Shown here: piece by piece, positions 26,277-33,896 of the stretch
Numbering within the stretch: position 1 is the stretch's first letter
Layout: each line of letters starts with the position of its first letter
Origin: Cellulosimicrobium cellulans
GTDB lineage: Bacteria; Actinomycetota; Actinomycetes; Actinomycetales; Cellulomonadaceae
Length of the DNA: 64,000 bases
Direction: 5' to 3'
Assembly (NCBI RefSeq): GCF_016921195.1
Contig: NZ_JAFGYF010000007.1
Coordinates: 124,001-188,000, forward strand
Made by a program: the position numbers and the translations under genes
The notes under the pieces: model-generated
Seen by the model: the letters and a program-made list of their open reading frames with translations, nothing else
The model's database searches: none
Told to the model about the DNA's origin: nothing

Positions 26277-26713
26277 GCCACGGCAGCAAGCCGATCGACG
26301 TCCTCCTGGTGGAGGACGACCCCGGCGACGTGCTCATGACGCGCGAGGCGTTCGAGGACCACAAGGTCACCAACCGCCTCTCGGTCGTCTCCGACGGGGT
26401 GAGCGCGCTGCAGTTCCTGCGCAAGGAGGGCGAGCACGCGGGCGCCCCGACGCCGGACCTGATCCTGCTCGACCTCAACCTTCCCCGGATGGACGGGCGC
26501 GAGGTCCTCGCCGAGCTCAAGGCCGACGAGGCGCTGCGCAAGATCCCGGTCGTCGTGCTGACGACGTCGGAGGCCGAGGAGGACGTCGTGCGCAGCTACT
26601 CGCTGCACGCGAACGCCTACGTCACCAAGCCGGTCGACTTCGACCGCTTCATCGACGTGGTGCGCCAGATCGACGACTTCTTCGTCTCGGTAGTGCGGCT
26701 GCCGGGTCGCTGA
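26273..26713 (+). CDS. Rcp1-like single-domain response regulator
   Basis: 146 residues, one receiver domain with no output domain: [18 protein letters not shown], phosphoacceptor Asp67 in [12 protein letters not shown], the conserved Thr in [12 protein letters not shown] and Lys in [11 protein letters not shown]. It belongs to the Rcp1-like group that often works with [10 protein letters not shown] kinases. ATGA overlap with the kinase gene makes a three-gene coupled operon. The two receivers in the operon may compete for phosphate from the same kinase; this is inference. Confidence 0.93.
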   Translation: MSHGSKPIDVLLVEDDPGDVLMTREAFEDHKVTNRLSVVSDGVSALQFLRKEGEHAGAPTPDLILLDLNLPRMDGREVLAELKADEALRKIPVVVLTTSEAEEDVVRSYSLHANAYVTKPVDFDRFIDVVRQIDDFFVSVVRLPGR

Positions 26714-26734
26714 CCCGCGCGCGGGCCGGTCCGG

Positions 26735-26769
26735 GACCCGCCGAGGACCCGAGCCGGTCTCGCCGGGTC
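26735..26769 (+). terminator. Weak hairpin after the signalling operon
   Basis: Eleven-base arms with one mismatch (26735-26745 with 26759-26769) lie 22 bases after the response regulator stop. Possible terminator. Confidence 0.35.
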
Positions 26770-26859
26770 GGGAAGAACCGCGGGACGAGCCGTGTTGTCC
26801 TCGTCAGGCCCGTCGCGCCGTCGGCAGCGCACGGGCGAAGGACGTCACGAGGAGGATGC

Positions 26860-27786
26860 ATGCTGGACCCTCGCGGGATCTACGAGCTCGACGAGCAGGC
26901 CGTGGCACGTCTGTGGCCCACCCCGCCCGAGCCGGGCGCGGGCCCCGTGCTGCTGCACGCCGTCGCGGGGTTCATCGACGCGGGCAGCGCGGGCGAGGTC
27001 GCGGTCGAGCACCTGCTGGAGATCGGCGAGGTCACCCGTGTGGTGACGTTCGACGTCGACCAGCTCCTGGACTACCGCTCCAAGCGCGCGACGATGACCT
27101 TCAGCACGGACCGCTGGTCCGACTACGACGAGCCGCACCTGGTGATCGACCACGTGCGCGACGCCGAGGGGACGGGCTTCCTGCTCCTGCACGGCGCCGA
27201 GCCCGACGTGCAGTGGGAGCGCGTGGTCGCCGCGGTGCGCGACGTCGTCGAGCGGCTCGGGGTGTCGCTCACGGTCGGCTTCCACGGCATCCCGATGGGC
27301 ATCCCGCACACGCGCCCGCTCTCGGTCACGGCGCATGCGACCCGGCCGGAGCTGCTGGGGGAGCACACGTCGTGGTTCGGCACGGTCAAGGTCCCGGCCA
27401 GCCTGGCGGCACTCCTCGAGCTGCGGCTCGGTCGGGCGGAGCACGACGCGCTCGGCATCACCGTGCACGTGCCCCACTACCTGGCGCAGTCGTCGTACCC
27501 GCCCGCGGCGGTGGTCGCGCTCGAGCACGTGCAGCGCGTCACCGGTCTGGACCTCGCGACGAGCGGGCTCGCGGAGGCGGTGCAGGACGCGAAGACCGAG
27601 GTCGAGCGTCAGGTGCGCGACTCCGAGGAGGTCGCCGCGGTCGTGCGCGCCCTGGAGGAGCAGTACGACGCGTTCGCGCGCTCCGTCGGGCGCACGAGCC
27701 TGCTCGCCAAGTCCGCGCCGATCCCGACGGCCGACGAGCTCGGCGCCGAGTTCGAGCGCTTCCTCGCCCAGCAGTCGGGCGACTGA
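26860..27786 (+). CDS. PAC2 family protein
   Basis: 308 residues. PAC2 proteins share a fold with proteasome assembly chaperone 2 and are widespread in Actinobacteria. [17 protein letters not shown], the RSKRATMTF segment, [27 protein letters not shown] and [23 protein letters not shown] are typical. The C-terminal quarter is a charged helix ([12 protein letters not shown] onward). AGGAGG precedes the ATG by the usual distance. No proteasome gene lies in the window, so a proteasome role cannot be argued from context. Confidence 0.9.
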   Translation: MLDPRGIYELDEQAVARLWPTPPEPGAGPVLLHAVAGFIDAGSAGEVAVEHLLEIGEVTRVVTFDVDQLLDYRSKRATMTFSTDRWSDYDEPHLVIDHVRDAEGTGFLLLHGAEPDVQWERVVAAVRDVVERLGVSLTVGFHGIPMGIPHTRPLSVTAHATRPELLGEHTSWFGTVKVPASLAALLELRLGRAEHDALGITVHVPHYLAQSSYPPAAVVALEHVQRVTGLDLATSGLAEAVQDAKTEVERQVRDSEEVAAVVRALEEQYDAFARSVGRTSLLAKSAPIPTADELGAEFERFLAQQSGD

Positions 27787-27797
27787 GCCGCGGGCCG

Positions 27798-27813
27798 GGG
27801 CAGCGCGCTGCCC
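27798..27813 (+). terminator. Hairpin after PAC2 gene
   Basis: A perfect 16-bp palindrome GGGCAGCGCGCTGCCC lies 12 bases after the stop, inside further partly complementary GC-rich flanks. Likely terminator, though a true palindrome without a loop may open to a shorter stem. Confidence 0.45.
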
Positions 27814-28105
27814 GCGCGGCGGGGCGGAATGTGCCGACAAATCACCACGAGAGGTGGCGAGTTTCCGTGGCGTACCGGACGTGGTCCGTGCCACACTGTC
27901 ACCCGTTGCAGTGACGTACTTGCGCACGACCCGGTGCAGGGCCGGTACGTGGGTCCGCCCGGCGGGGTGGTCCGGCGTCGGTCTCGGCGGCCGCACACGG
28001 CCAGCCGCCGGCGAAGGACGTGGGACATGGCATTGCGGCGCACGGGGGTGGACGAAGGGTCCGCTCGCTGATGTCCCCGGATGGACAGAAGGTCAGAGGA
28101 AGAGC
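27814..28105 (+). promoter_or_regulatory. Promoter and structured leader region of the cold-shock gene
   Basis: About 290 bases without a credible gene. The segment 27820-27920 is locally less GC-rich and contains short inverted repeats: GTGGC/GCCAC around CGGAC/GTCCG, and GTCAC/GTGAC. Long structured 5' leaders are usual for csp mRNAs. A 14-codon frame from 28027 to 28071 lacks a good ribosome binding site. No clear -35/-10 pair was identified. Confidence 0.35.
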
Positions 28106-28309
28106 ATGGCGCAGGGTTCTGTGAAGTGGTTCAACGCCGAGAAGGGCTACGGCTTCATCGCGCAGGACGGCGGCGGTGCCGACGTCTTCGTTCACTACTC
28201 GGCGATCGAGACGAACGGGTACCGCACGCTCGACGAGGCGCAGCGGGTCGAGTTCGAGATCACCCAGGGGCCGAAGGGCCCGCAGGCGGAGAAGGTTCGT
28301 CCGCTCTGA
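28106..28309 (+). CDS. Cold-shock protein (CspA family)
   Basis: 67 residues, a complete cold-shock domain. It binds single-stranded RNA or DNA and melts RNA secondary structure. RNP1 KGYGFIAQ and RNP2 VFVHYSAI are intact, and [14 protein letters not shown] is the usual start. AGAGGAAGAGC precedes the ATG. The paralog number and cold induction cannot be judged from here. A 15-bp hairpin closes the transcript. Confidence 0.97.
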   Translation: MAQGSVKWFNAEKGYGFIAQDGGGADVFVHYSAIETNGYRTLDEAQRVEFEITQGPKGPQAEKVRPL

Positions 28310-28355
28310 CGTCGTCGACGTCGCACGGCCGGGTCGTCCGGCCATAGCAGCAGCG

Positions 28356-28385
28356 CAGGAGCCGCGCCCGCGGGCGCGGCTCCTG
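28356..28385. terminator. Terminator hairpin after cold-shock gene
   Basis: A perfect 30-bp inverted repeat (arms 28356-28370 and 28371-28385), beginning CAGGAGCCGC. It lies between the convergent csp and spermidine-synthase-like genes and can serve both. Confidence 0.7.
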
Positions 28386-28419
28386 TCGTGTCTCCCGGGT
28401 CGTGCCTCGGGTCCGCGTC

Positions 28420-29397
28420 TCACGGCCGGCGTGCCGGTGCAGTGACCTCCTCCTGCTCCGGCGGCGGGTCGGTCAGCGGGGCGGCGGAGCCGACGAACGC
28501 CCGGAGCTCGTCACCCGTGAGCACGCGCGCCGGCACGGCGAGCGAGCGGACGGCGCGCGCCAGCGCCGGGCTCGACAGGCAGGGTGCCGCTCGACCGTCG
28601 CCGGCGCCGGCCCGCACGGCGGCGAGCACGACGTTCCCGTAGCGACGTCCCTTGAGCTGTGCCGGCTCGGCGATCGCCGCGATCCGGTCCCCGTCCCCGG
28701 GCGCTGACCCGCCGAACACGGACGCCAGGGTCGCGAGCTCGCGCCGCACGACCGTGAGCGGCGGGCGGTCGGCGCAGTTGACCAGGTAGACGCCGCCCGG
28801 ACGCAGGACGCGGTGCACCTCCCCGGCCATGCCGAGGGTCACGAGGTGGTCGGGCGTGCGGTCGCCGTCGAACACGTCGCGCACGACGACGTCGTACGAG
28901 GCGTCGGGAAGGCTCGCCACCGCGCGTCGCGCGTCGTCGGGACGCAGCCGGAGGCGCGGTGCCCTCGGCAGGTCGAACCACGTGCGCACCAGCTCGAGCA
29001 GCCGTGCGTCGAGGTCGACGCCGAGCTGGGTCGAGCCCGGCCGGGTGTGCTCGACCCAGCGGGGCAGGCTGCACCCCGCCGCGCCGAGGTGCAGCGCGCG
29101 CAGGGGCCCGGGGCCGAGCTCGTCCACGACGGCGGCCATCTGTTGCATGTACTCGAACGCCAGCATCCCGGGGTCGTCGAGGTCGAGGTACGAGCTCGGG
29201 ACGCCGTTGACGTGGAGCGTGACGGCCGACGGGCGGTCCAGGTCTCGCTCGACGTGCGCGGTTCCCGTCGACGTCGGGACGGGCCCGGTCGGGAGCTCCG
29301 GTCCCGCGGTCCCGCCGCGGGCCCCGCCGCCCCGGCGCCGGGCCGGTGTGGGTGGCGCGGAGGACCCTGGTGAACGTCGGGAGGTGCGGCGAGCCAT
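28420..29397 (-). CDS. Spermidine synthase-like SAM-dependent methyltransferase-fold protein
   Basis: 325 residues. After a Pro/Arg/Gly-rich N-terminus of about 50 residues the protein has a Rossmann SAM-type fold: LRALHLGAAGCSLPRWVEHTRPG, LGVDLDARLLELVRTWFDL, DDARRAVASLPDASYDVVVRDVFDG and RVLRPGGVYLVNCAD. This is the spermidine synthase-like family common in Actinobacteria, whose members mostly lack proven aminopropyltransferase activity. ATG at 29397 follows TACGGT by six bases. It is divergent from the SOS-controlled HEPN-dinB pair, with only 79 bp between the starts. Confidence 0.8.
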   Translation of the reverse strand: MARRTSRRSPGSSAPPTPARRRGGGARGGTAGPELPTGPVPTSTGTAHVERDLDRPSAVTLHVNGVPSSYLDLDDPGMLAFEYMQQMAAVVDELGPGPLRALHLGAAGCSLPRWVEHTRPGSTQLGVDLDARLLELVRTWFDLPRAPRLRLRPDDARRAVASLPDASYDVVVRDVFDGDRTPDHLVTLGMAGEVHRVLRPGGVYLVNCADRPPLTVVRRELATLASVFGGSAPGDGDRIAAIAEPAQLKGRRYGNVVLAAVRAGAGDGRAAPCLSSPALARAVRSLAVPARVLTGDELRAFVGSAAPLTDPPPEQEEVTAPARRP

Positions 29398-29403
29398 GTG
29401 CTC

Positions 29404-29409
29404 ACCGTA
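29404..29409 (-). promoter_or_regulatory. -10 hexamer TACGGT for leaderless spermidine-synthase-like gene
   Basis: On the minus strand TACGGT is followed by six bases and the ATG at 29397. The SOS box at 29440-29455 lies 30 bp upstream of this hexamer. Confidence 0.5.
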
Positions 29410-29430
29410 CGGGCTGGAGGGCGCCCGACG

Positions 29431-29459
29431 TTGACAGGATCGAACAGGTGTTCGATAGT
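29431..29459 (+). promoter_or_regulatory. SOS-controlled promoter of the HEPN-dinB operon
   Basis: A consensus -35 TTGACA (29431-29436) and GATAGT (29454-29459) are 17 bases apart. The perfect SOS box fills the spacer and the first bases of the -10, so LexA binding should exclude RNA polymerase. Confidence 0.75.
29440..29455. promoter_or_regulatory. Perfect LexA (SOS) box
   Basis: TCGAACAGGTGTTCGA matches the actinobacterial consensus TCGAAC-N4-GTTCGA at all 12 defined positions. It is the best SOS box seen in the window. Confidence 0.9.
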
Positions 29460-29476
29460 GGAGGAGGAGGTGCGCG

Positions 29477-29920
29477 ATGTCGAACGATGCAGGCGCGAGG
29501 GGTCAGGTCGCCGTCCCGGCCGAGGTCCGTCGGCTGCTGGACCGCGCGGACGCGGAGCTCGTCGCGGCGGCGCTCGCGCAGGACGCGGGCGAGCGGTTCG
29601 TGCACGCCCACCTCGGAGCACTCCGTGCGGCGGCGGCGGTCGTCGCCCTGCGCGCACGGCCGGCGCGCCGGGGACGCGCCCGATCCGTGTGGGACCAGCT
29701 CGCGGACGCCGAGCCAGGGCTCGCGGCGTGGTCCGGCTACTTCGCGAGCGGGGCGCGCGTCCGCGCCGCCGTCGACGCGGGTCGGTTCGACGCCGTGGAC
29801 CCGCGCCGCGCCGACGAGCTCATGGCGTGCGCCGAGGACTTCCGTGACGAGGTCGCGATGCTCGTCGACCCGGACGCCGGGTTCGTCCGGCTGCCCGGTC
29901 TGCGGACGGTGGCGTCGTGA
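29477..29920 (+). CDS. SAV_6107-like HEPN domain protein
   Basis: 147 residues, almost entirely helical and Ala-rich: VPAEVRRLLDRADAELVAAAL, the RFVHAHLGALRAAAAVVALRA helix, SVWDQLADAEPGLAAWSGYF and ADELMACAEDFRDEVAML. It resembles the SAV_6107-type HEPN family found beside dinB in Actinobacteria. HEPN proteins include RNases and nucleotide-binding partners; the R-X4-6-H RNase motif is not clear here, so activity is uncertain. GGAGGAGGAGG precedes the ATG. It lies directly under the SOS promoter and 39 bases before dinB, so both should be DNA-damage induced. Confidence 0.8.
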   Translation: MSNDAGARGQVAVPAEVRRLLDRADAELVAAALAQDAGERFVHAHLGALRAAAAVVALRARPARRGRARSVWDQLADAEPGLAAWSGYFASGARVRAAVDAGRFDAVDPRRADELMACAEDFRDEVAMLVDPDAGFVRLPGLRTVAS

Positions 29921-29959
29921 CCCCGGCGCGGCCCGCGCCGAGCGTCCGGTGAGGCAGGG

Positions 29960-31216
29960 ATGAGCCGCGGGCCGCGCGCTGTCGTCCGCCGTGACTGGGG
30001 CGACGACGAGGAGGGGTGCTCCATCCTCCACGTCGACATGGACGCGTTCTTCGCGTCCGTCGAGCTGGCCCGGCGACCCCAGCTCGTGGGGCGACCGGTG
30101 ATCGTCGGCGGCGCGGAACGAGGCGTCGTCCTCGCGGCGACGTACGAGGCCCGGGCGTTCGGCGTCCACTCGGCGATGCCGATGGCGACCGCACGCCGCC
30201 TGTGCCCGCAGGCGATCGTCGTCCCGCCGGACCACACGCGCTACCACGAGGTCTCCCGGTCCGTCATGGCGGCGATCGGGGAGATCACGGCGCTCGTGGA
30301 GCAGGTGAGCGTCGACGAGGCGTTCCTGGACGTGAGCGGCGCGCGCCGACGCCTCGGGCCCCCGACGCGGATCGCCGCCGAGCTACGGCGTCGCGTGCGC
30401 GCCGAGCACGGGATCACGTGCTCGGTCGGGATCGCGACGACGAAGTTCGTCGCGAAGCTCGCCTCGACGCACGCGAAGCCCGACGGCGTGCTGCTGATCC
30501 CGGCGGCGGCGACCGTCCCGTTCCTGCGCACGCTGCCGGTCGGTGCGCTGTGGGGCGTGGGGGAGCGGACCGAGAGCGCGCTCGCGCAGTGGGGCATCCG
30601 CACCGTCGCGGAGCTCGCCGACACGGACGTGGCCTCGCTCCAGACGGCGGTCGGCAAGGTCGCGGGCGCACACCTGCACGACCTCGCGTGGGGCCGTGAC
30701 CCACGCCCGGTCGAGCCGGAGCGGTCCGAGCGGAGCATCGGTGCCGAGACGACGTTCGCGCACGACCTGCGTGACCTCGCGGCGGTCCAGTCGCGCGTCC
30801 TCGAGCTGGCGGACCGGTGCGCCGGCCGCCTGCGCCACCAGGGCCTCGTGGCGCGCACCGTGAGCGTCAAGGTCCGCACGAGCGACTTCCGCACGGTCAC
30901 GCGGGCGCGCACGCTCGGCGCACCGACGGACGTCGCGCGAGAGATCTACCTGGTGGCTCGGGAGCTCGTCGCGAGCGTCGACCTGCGGGGCCTGGCCGTC
31001 CGGCTCGTGGGCGTGCGCGCCGAGAGCCTCGAGCCGCGTGCGGACGCGGTGGTGCAGCCCACGCTCGAGGAGGCGGTCGAGGAGACGGGTGCCGCTCGGC
31101 GCCGGGCGGAGGAGGCCGTCGACGCGGTCCGCGGGCGGTTCGGGGTGACATCCATCGCGATGGGCCCCGCCAGGGCCCGCTCGACTACCACCCCCGCGGA
31201 TGTCGATCTATCCTGA
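29960..31216 (+). CDS. dinB: DNA polymerase IV (Y-family, DinB)
   Basis: 418 residues. It performs error-prone translesion synthesis. Catalytic acidic residues are D26 (HVDMDAFFASVE), D119 and E120 (SVDEAFLDVSG). CSVGIATTKFVAKLASTHAKPDG, LWGVGERTESALAQWGI (helix-hairpin-helix thumb) and a little-finger domain follow. No clear C-terminal beta-clamp motif was recognised, though the tail is Ala/Arg-rich. It is the second gene under the perfect SOS box, so it should be induced by DNA damage. GAGGCAGGG precedes the ATG. Confidence 0.95.
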   Translation: MSRGPRAVVRRDWGDDEEGCSILHVDMDAFFASVELARRPQLVGRPVIVGGAERGVVLAATYEARAFGVHSAMPMATARRLCPQAIVVPPDHTRYHEVSRSVMAAIGEITALVEQVSVDEAFLDVSGARRRLGPPTRIAAELRRRVRAEHGITCSVGIATTKFVAKLASTHAKPDGVLLIPAAATVPFLRTLPVGALWGVGERTESALAQWGIRTVAELADTDVASLQTAVGKVAGAHLHDLAWGRDPRPVEPERSERSIGAETTFAHDLRDLAAVQSRVLELADRCAGRLRHQGLVARTVSVKVRTSDFRTVTRARTLGAPTDVAREIYLVARELVASVDLRGLAVRLVGVRAESLEPRADAVVQPTLEEAVEETGAARRRAEEAVDAVRGRFGVTSIAMGPARARSTTTPADVDLS

Positions 31217-31252
31217 GGGTGACACACGACCACGTGGAGAAACGGGGTGCTC

Positions 31253-31648
31253 ATGCCTCTGTCTGAGTACGAGCAGCGGGTATTGGAGCAGATGGAGCGC
31301 GCGCTCACCTCGGACGATCCGCGGTTGGCCAACACGCTCCAGGCGCCACGACGACGTTCGGCGCTGCGTTACGTCCTGGCCGGGGTCGGCGTCGTCGGCG
31401 GCCTTCTCCTGCTGGTCCTCGGAGCTGCGCTCTCGCAGACCTGGCTCGGGGTGATCGGCTTCGTCCTCATGTTCGCGGGCGTCGTCCTGGTCTTCCAGTC
31501 GCCGCGCTCGTCGCGCAAGGGACCGCTCGGGACCGTCGAGGCCGACGGCACCGTCCGCCCGGCCACGGCGAGCAAGCCGGCGCGCAAGCCGCTCCTCAGC
31601 CGACTGGAAGAGCGCTGGGACCGTCGGCGCGAGCAGGACGGTCGCTGA
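31253..31648 (+). CDS. DUF3040 membrane protein
   Basis: 131 residues. The start MPLSEYEQRVLEQMERALTS is the hallmark of DUF3040, followed by two membrane spans (about 42-60 and 65-82) and a charged C-terminal tail. The family is actinobacterial, of unknown function, and commonly sits next to the mra region. ATG at 31253 is preferred over GTG at 31247 because it begins the conserved motif. The 3' end overlaps the opposite-strand transglutaminase gene by 53 bp. Confidence 0.9.
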   Translation: MPLSEYEQRVLEQMERALTSDDPRLANTLQAPRRRSALRYVLAGVGVVGGLLLLVLGAALSQTWLGVIGFVLMFAGVVLVFQSPRSSRKGPLGTVEADGTVRPATASKPARKPLLSRLEERWDRRREQDGR

Positions 31649-33896
31649 GCGAGTCCGCGACGGCGTCGACCGCCTCGTCGACGAGCTCCTGGAGCCGGTC
31701 GGGGCGGGCGACCGTCCGCGGCTCCGGGGCGTAGCGCTCGGCCTCGAGGGCTGACGCGAGCCCGGCGACCGCCTCGGCGACGTCCTCGTCGCGGGCGTGC
31801 GCCCCGCGGCGGGCCTGGAGCGCCGCGACGACCGCCGCGGGAACGCGCCGAGGTGTCGTCGACGTCGGCCAGCGGATCTCGAGCGCCCCGAGCCGGTCGG
31901 TGAGCTCGGCCCACGCGTCCTCGGCGTCCCGCAGGGTCTGCGCCTCGGACCGTCGCCGGAGCACGAGCCACAGAGCCCCGCCGAGGACGAGCGAGACGAC
32001 GAGCGCGACGCCCACGACGAGCGGCCACGGTGCGCCCTCGTCCTCGGCGCCGCCGGTCGTCCCACCCGTGCCGGGCGTGGTGGGCGCAGGGCTCGCGGGC
32101 GCGGAGGGTGCCGCGGTCGTCGCGCCCGGCGTCGGCACGTTGCCCGGGTCTCCCGGGCCCCCCGGTGTCACGGCCACGGGCGTGGCCCACCGTGGGGTCG
32201 GGCCGGTCTGCTGGGCCGGGGTCGGCTCGAACCGCACCCAGCCCTGGCCGGGGAACCAGAGCTCCGGCCAGGCGTGGGAGTCGCGACCCGTGACCTCGAA
32301 GCTCGAGTCGTCGACGCGTTCGCCCGGCAGGAACCCGACGCCGAGACGCGCGGGGATCCCGAGGGTCCGCGCCATCATCGTCATCGAGGTCGCGAACTGG
32401 ACGCAATAGCCCGTCCGGTCCTGGAGGAAGTCCCAGACCGCGTCCCCGGAGTCGCCCGGCGGGACCTCGGTCGAGTAGGTGAACTGCGAGGCGTCGCGGA
32501 AGTAGGTCTGCAGGGCGAGCGCCTGGTCGTAGCGCGTCGGCGCCCCCTCGACCACGGCGGTGGCCAGGTCGCGGATGTCCTGCTCGTGCTCGGTCGCGGG
32601 GACGTCGAGGTAGTTGGGGTCGTCCGGGTCCGCGCCCGTCGCCTCGCGCAGCGACACCGCGTCCAGCGGCCGGGGGAAGACCGCGAGCTCGTACGCGGTG
32701 CCCGCACCGGTGGGCTGATCCCCGAGCACCTCGTCGCGGACGTCGTCGTACGACCAGTCGCCGTCGATGTCCACGGTGCGGGGCTCGGTCGGGACGGGGA
32801 GCTTGGTGTCCCGCAAGGACTCGAGCGTGACGCGCACGGAGGTGGGCTCCTCGACGCCGGCCGGGTCGGTGGGCCACAGCACCTGGTCCGCGCCCTCGAT
32901 CGGGGTCCCGTCGCGGTCCGCGCCGCGCCGCCAGTTCGTGCCGTCGAAGCCCGTGAGGGTGAACACGCGGAGCGGACCGACCTCGTCCGCGTCGGTCCGG
33001 TAGCGCAGCACCACTTCGCCCGAGCGCTCGGCGAGGTCGCGCCGCATGTCGAGGTCGTCGGAGAGCCGCACCGTCTGCCCGGTCGAGGAGAACAGCCGCG
33101 ACCACGACGAGGACGCCACCTCGGGGAGCGAGGCGCTCGCCGAACCGAGACCCAGGGCGACGACGGCGACGGCGACCGCCACGACGAGCGCGCCGGCGGC
33201 CCGCAGGCCGCCGGCCGCGCGGCCGTCCGCGCGGCGGGCGGACGCGCCGCGCCGCACGGTGCGGTGCGGGTTGTCGACCGCGAGGAGCAGGACGAGCGCG
33301 GCCACGGTCACCACGAACGCCAGGGGCGGGATCTCGCCCATGATGACGAGACCCGGGATCCACAGGGCGAGGAGCGGCAGCGCGACCCCGGCGCTGAGCC
33401 GGAGCCCGCCCGCCATGAGGTCGGCGACGAGGAAGACGACGACCGCGCCCCCGACCGCCATGAGCGCGATCGGCAGGCTCGGGTCGATCGGGGCGACCTC
33501 GGCGAGCGTGAGATCCCGCGCGGTGGAGAGGCGGGACAGGATCCGGTCGACGTTGGAGAGGCCGATGAGGAGGGAGAAGCGGTCGGTCGGGCCGCCGTAG
33601 AGACCGAGCAGGGCCCAGAGGCCGACGACCAGCCCCGCGAGCGAGGGGAGCAGCGCGGCCGGCGGGGCGAGGGCCTCGCCCCGTACCGCGTGGCCCCGCT
33701 CCAGGGCGTAGCGCGAGATCCCGGTCACCAGCGCCAGGACCGCGACGGTGCGCACCGCGGTGCCGCTCCAGCCACCCGGTCCGATGACGCTCCCGAGCGC
33801 GTAGGTCGACGCCGTGACGGCGACGGCGACGAGCGTGCTCGTCGCGAGCACGCGGAGGCCCACGGGGGCGGCGGTGTCCGGGCGGGACGCGGTCAT
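31596..33896 (-). CDS. TgpA-like transglutaminase membrane protein
   Basis: 766 residues. An N-terminal membrane block (about 15-235, at least five spans) is followed by an extracytoplasmic transglutaminase core with Cys498 (RTGYCVQFATSMTMMARTLG) and the His region DSHAWPELWFPGQGW, then a Thr/Pro/Gly-rich linker, one more span (WPLVVGVALVVSLVLGGALWL) and a cytoplasmic helical tail. The layout matches TgpA_N/transglutaminase_core/DUF4129 proteins, which act at the cell surface; the substrate is unknown. It is third in the moxR-DUF58-tgpA operon, and its ATG overlaps the DUF58 stop by four bases. Confidence 0.9.
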   Translation of the reverse strand: MTASRPDTAAPVGLRVLATSTLVAVAVTASTYALGSVIGPGGWSGTAVRTVAVLALVTGISRYALERGHAVRGEALAPPAALLPSLAGLVVGLWALLGLYGGPTDRFSLLIGLSNVDRILSRLSTARDLTLAEVAPIDPSLPIALMAVGGAVVVFLVADLMAGGLRLSAGVALPLLALWIPGLVIMGEIPPLAFVVTVAALVLLLAVDNPHRTVRRGASARRADGRAAGGLRAAGALVVAVAVAVVALGLGSASASLPEVASSSWSRLFSSTGQTVRLSDDLDMRRDLAERSGEVVLRYRTDADEVGPLRVFTLTGFDGTNWRRGADRDGTPIEGADQVLWPTDPAGVEEPTSVRVTLESLRDTKLPVPTEPRTVDIDGDWSYDDVRDEVLGDQPTGAGTAYELAVFPRPLDAVSLREATGADPDDPNYLDVPATEHEQDIRDLATAVVEGAPTRYDQALALQTYFRDASQFTYSTEVPPGDSGDAVWDFLQDRTGYCVQFATSMTMMARTLGIPARLGVGFLPGERVDDSSFEVTGRDSHAWPELWFPGQGWVRFEPTPAQQTGPTPRWATPVAVTPGGPGDPGNVPTPGATTAAPSAPASPAPTTPGTGGTTGGAEDEGAPWPLVVGVALVVSLVLGGALWLVLRRRSEAQTLRDAEDAWAELTDRLGALEIRWPTSTTPRRVPAAVVAALQARRGAHARDEDVAEAVAGLASALEAERYAPEPRTVARPDRLQELVDEAVDAVADSLSDRPARADGPSALPVG

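Noticed and set aside
28027-28071. A 14-codon frame upstream of the cold-shock gene
   Set aside because: It has no properly spaced ribosome binding site and no adjacent -10 hexamer; more likely part of the leader.
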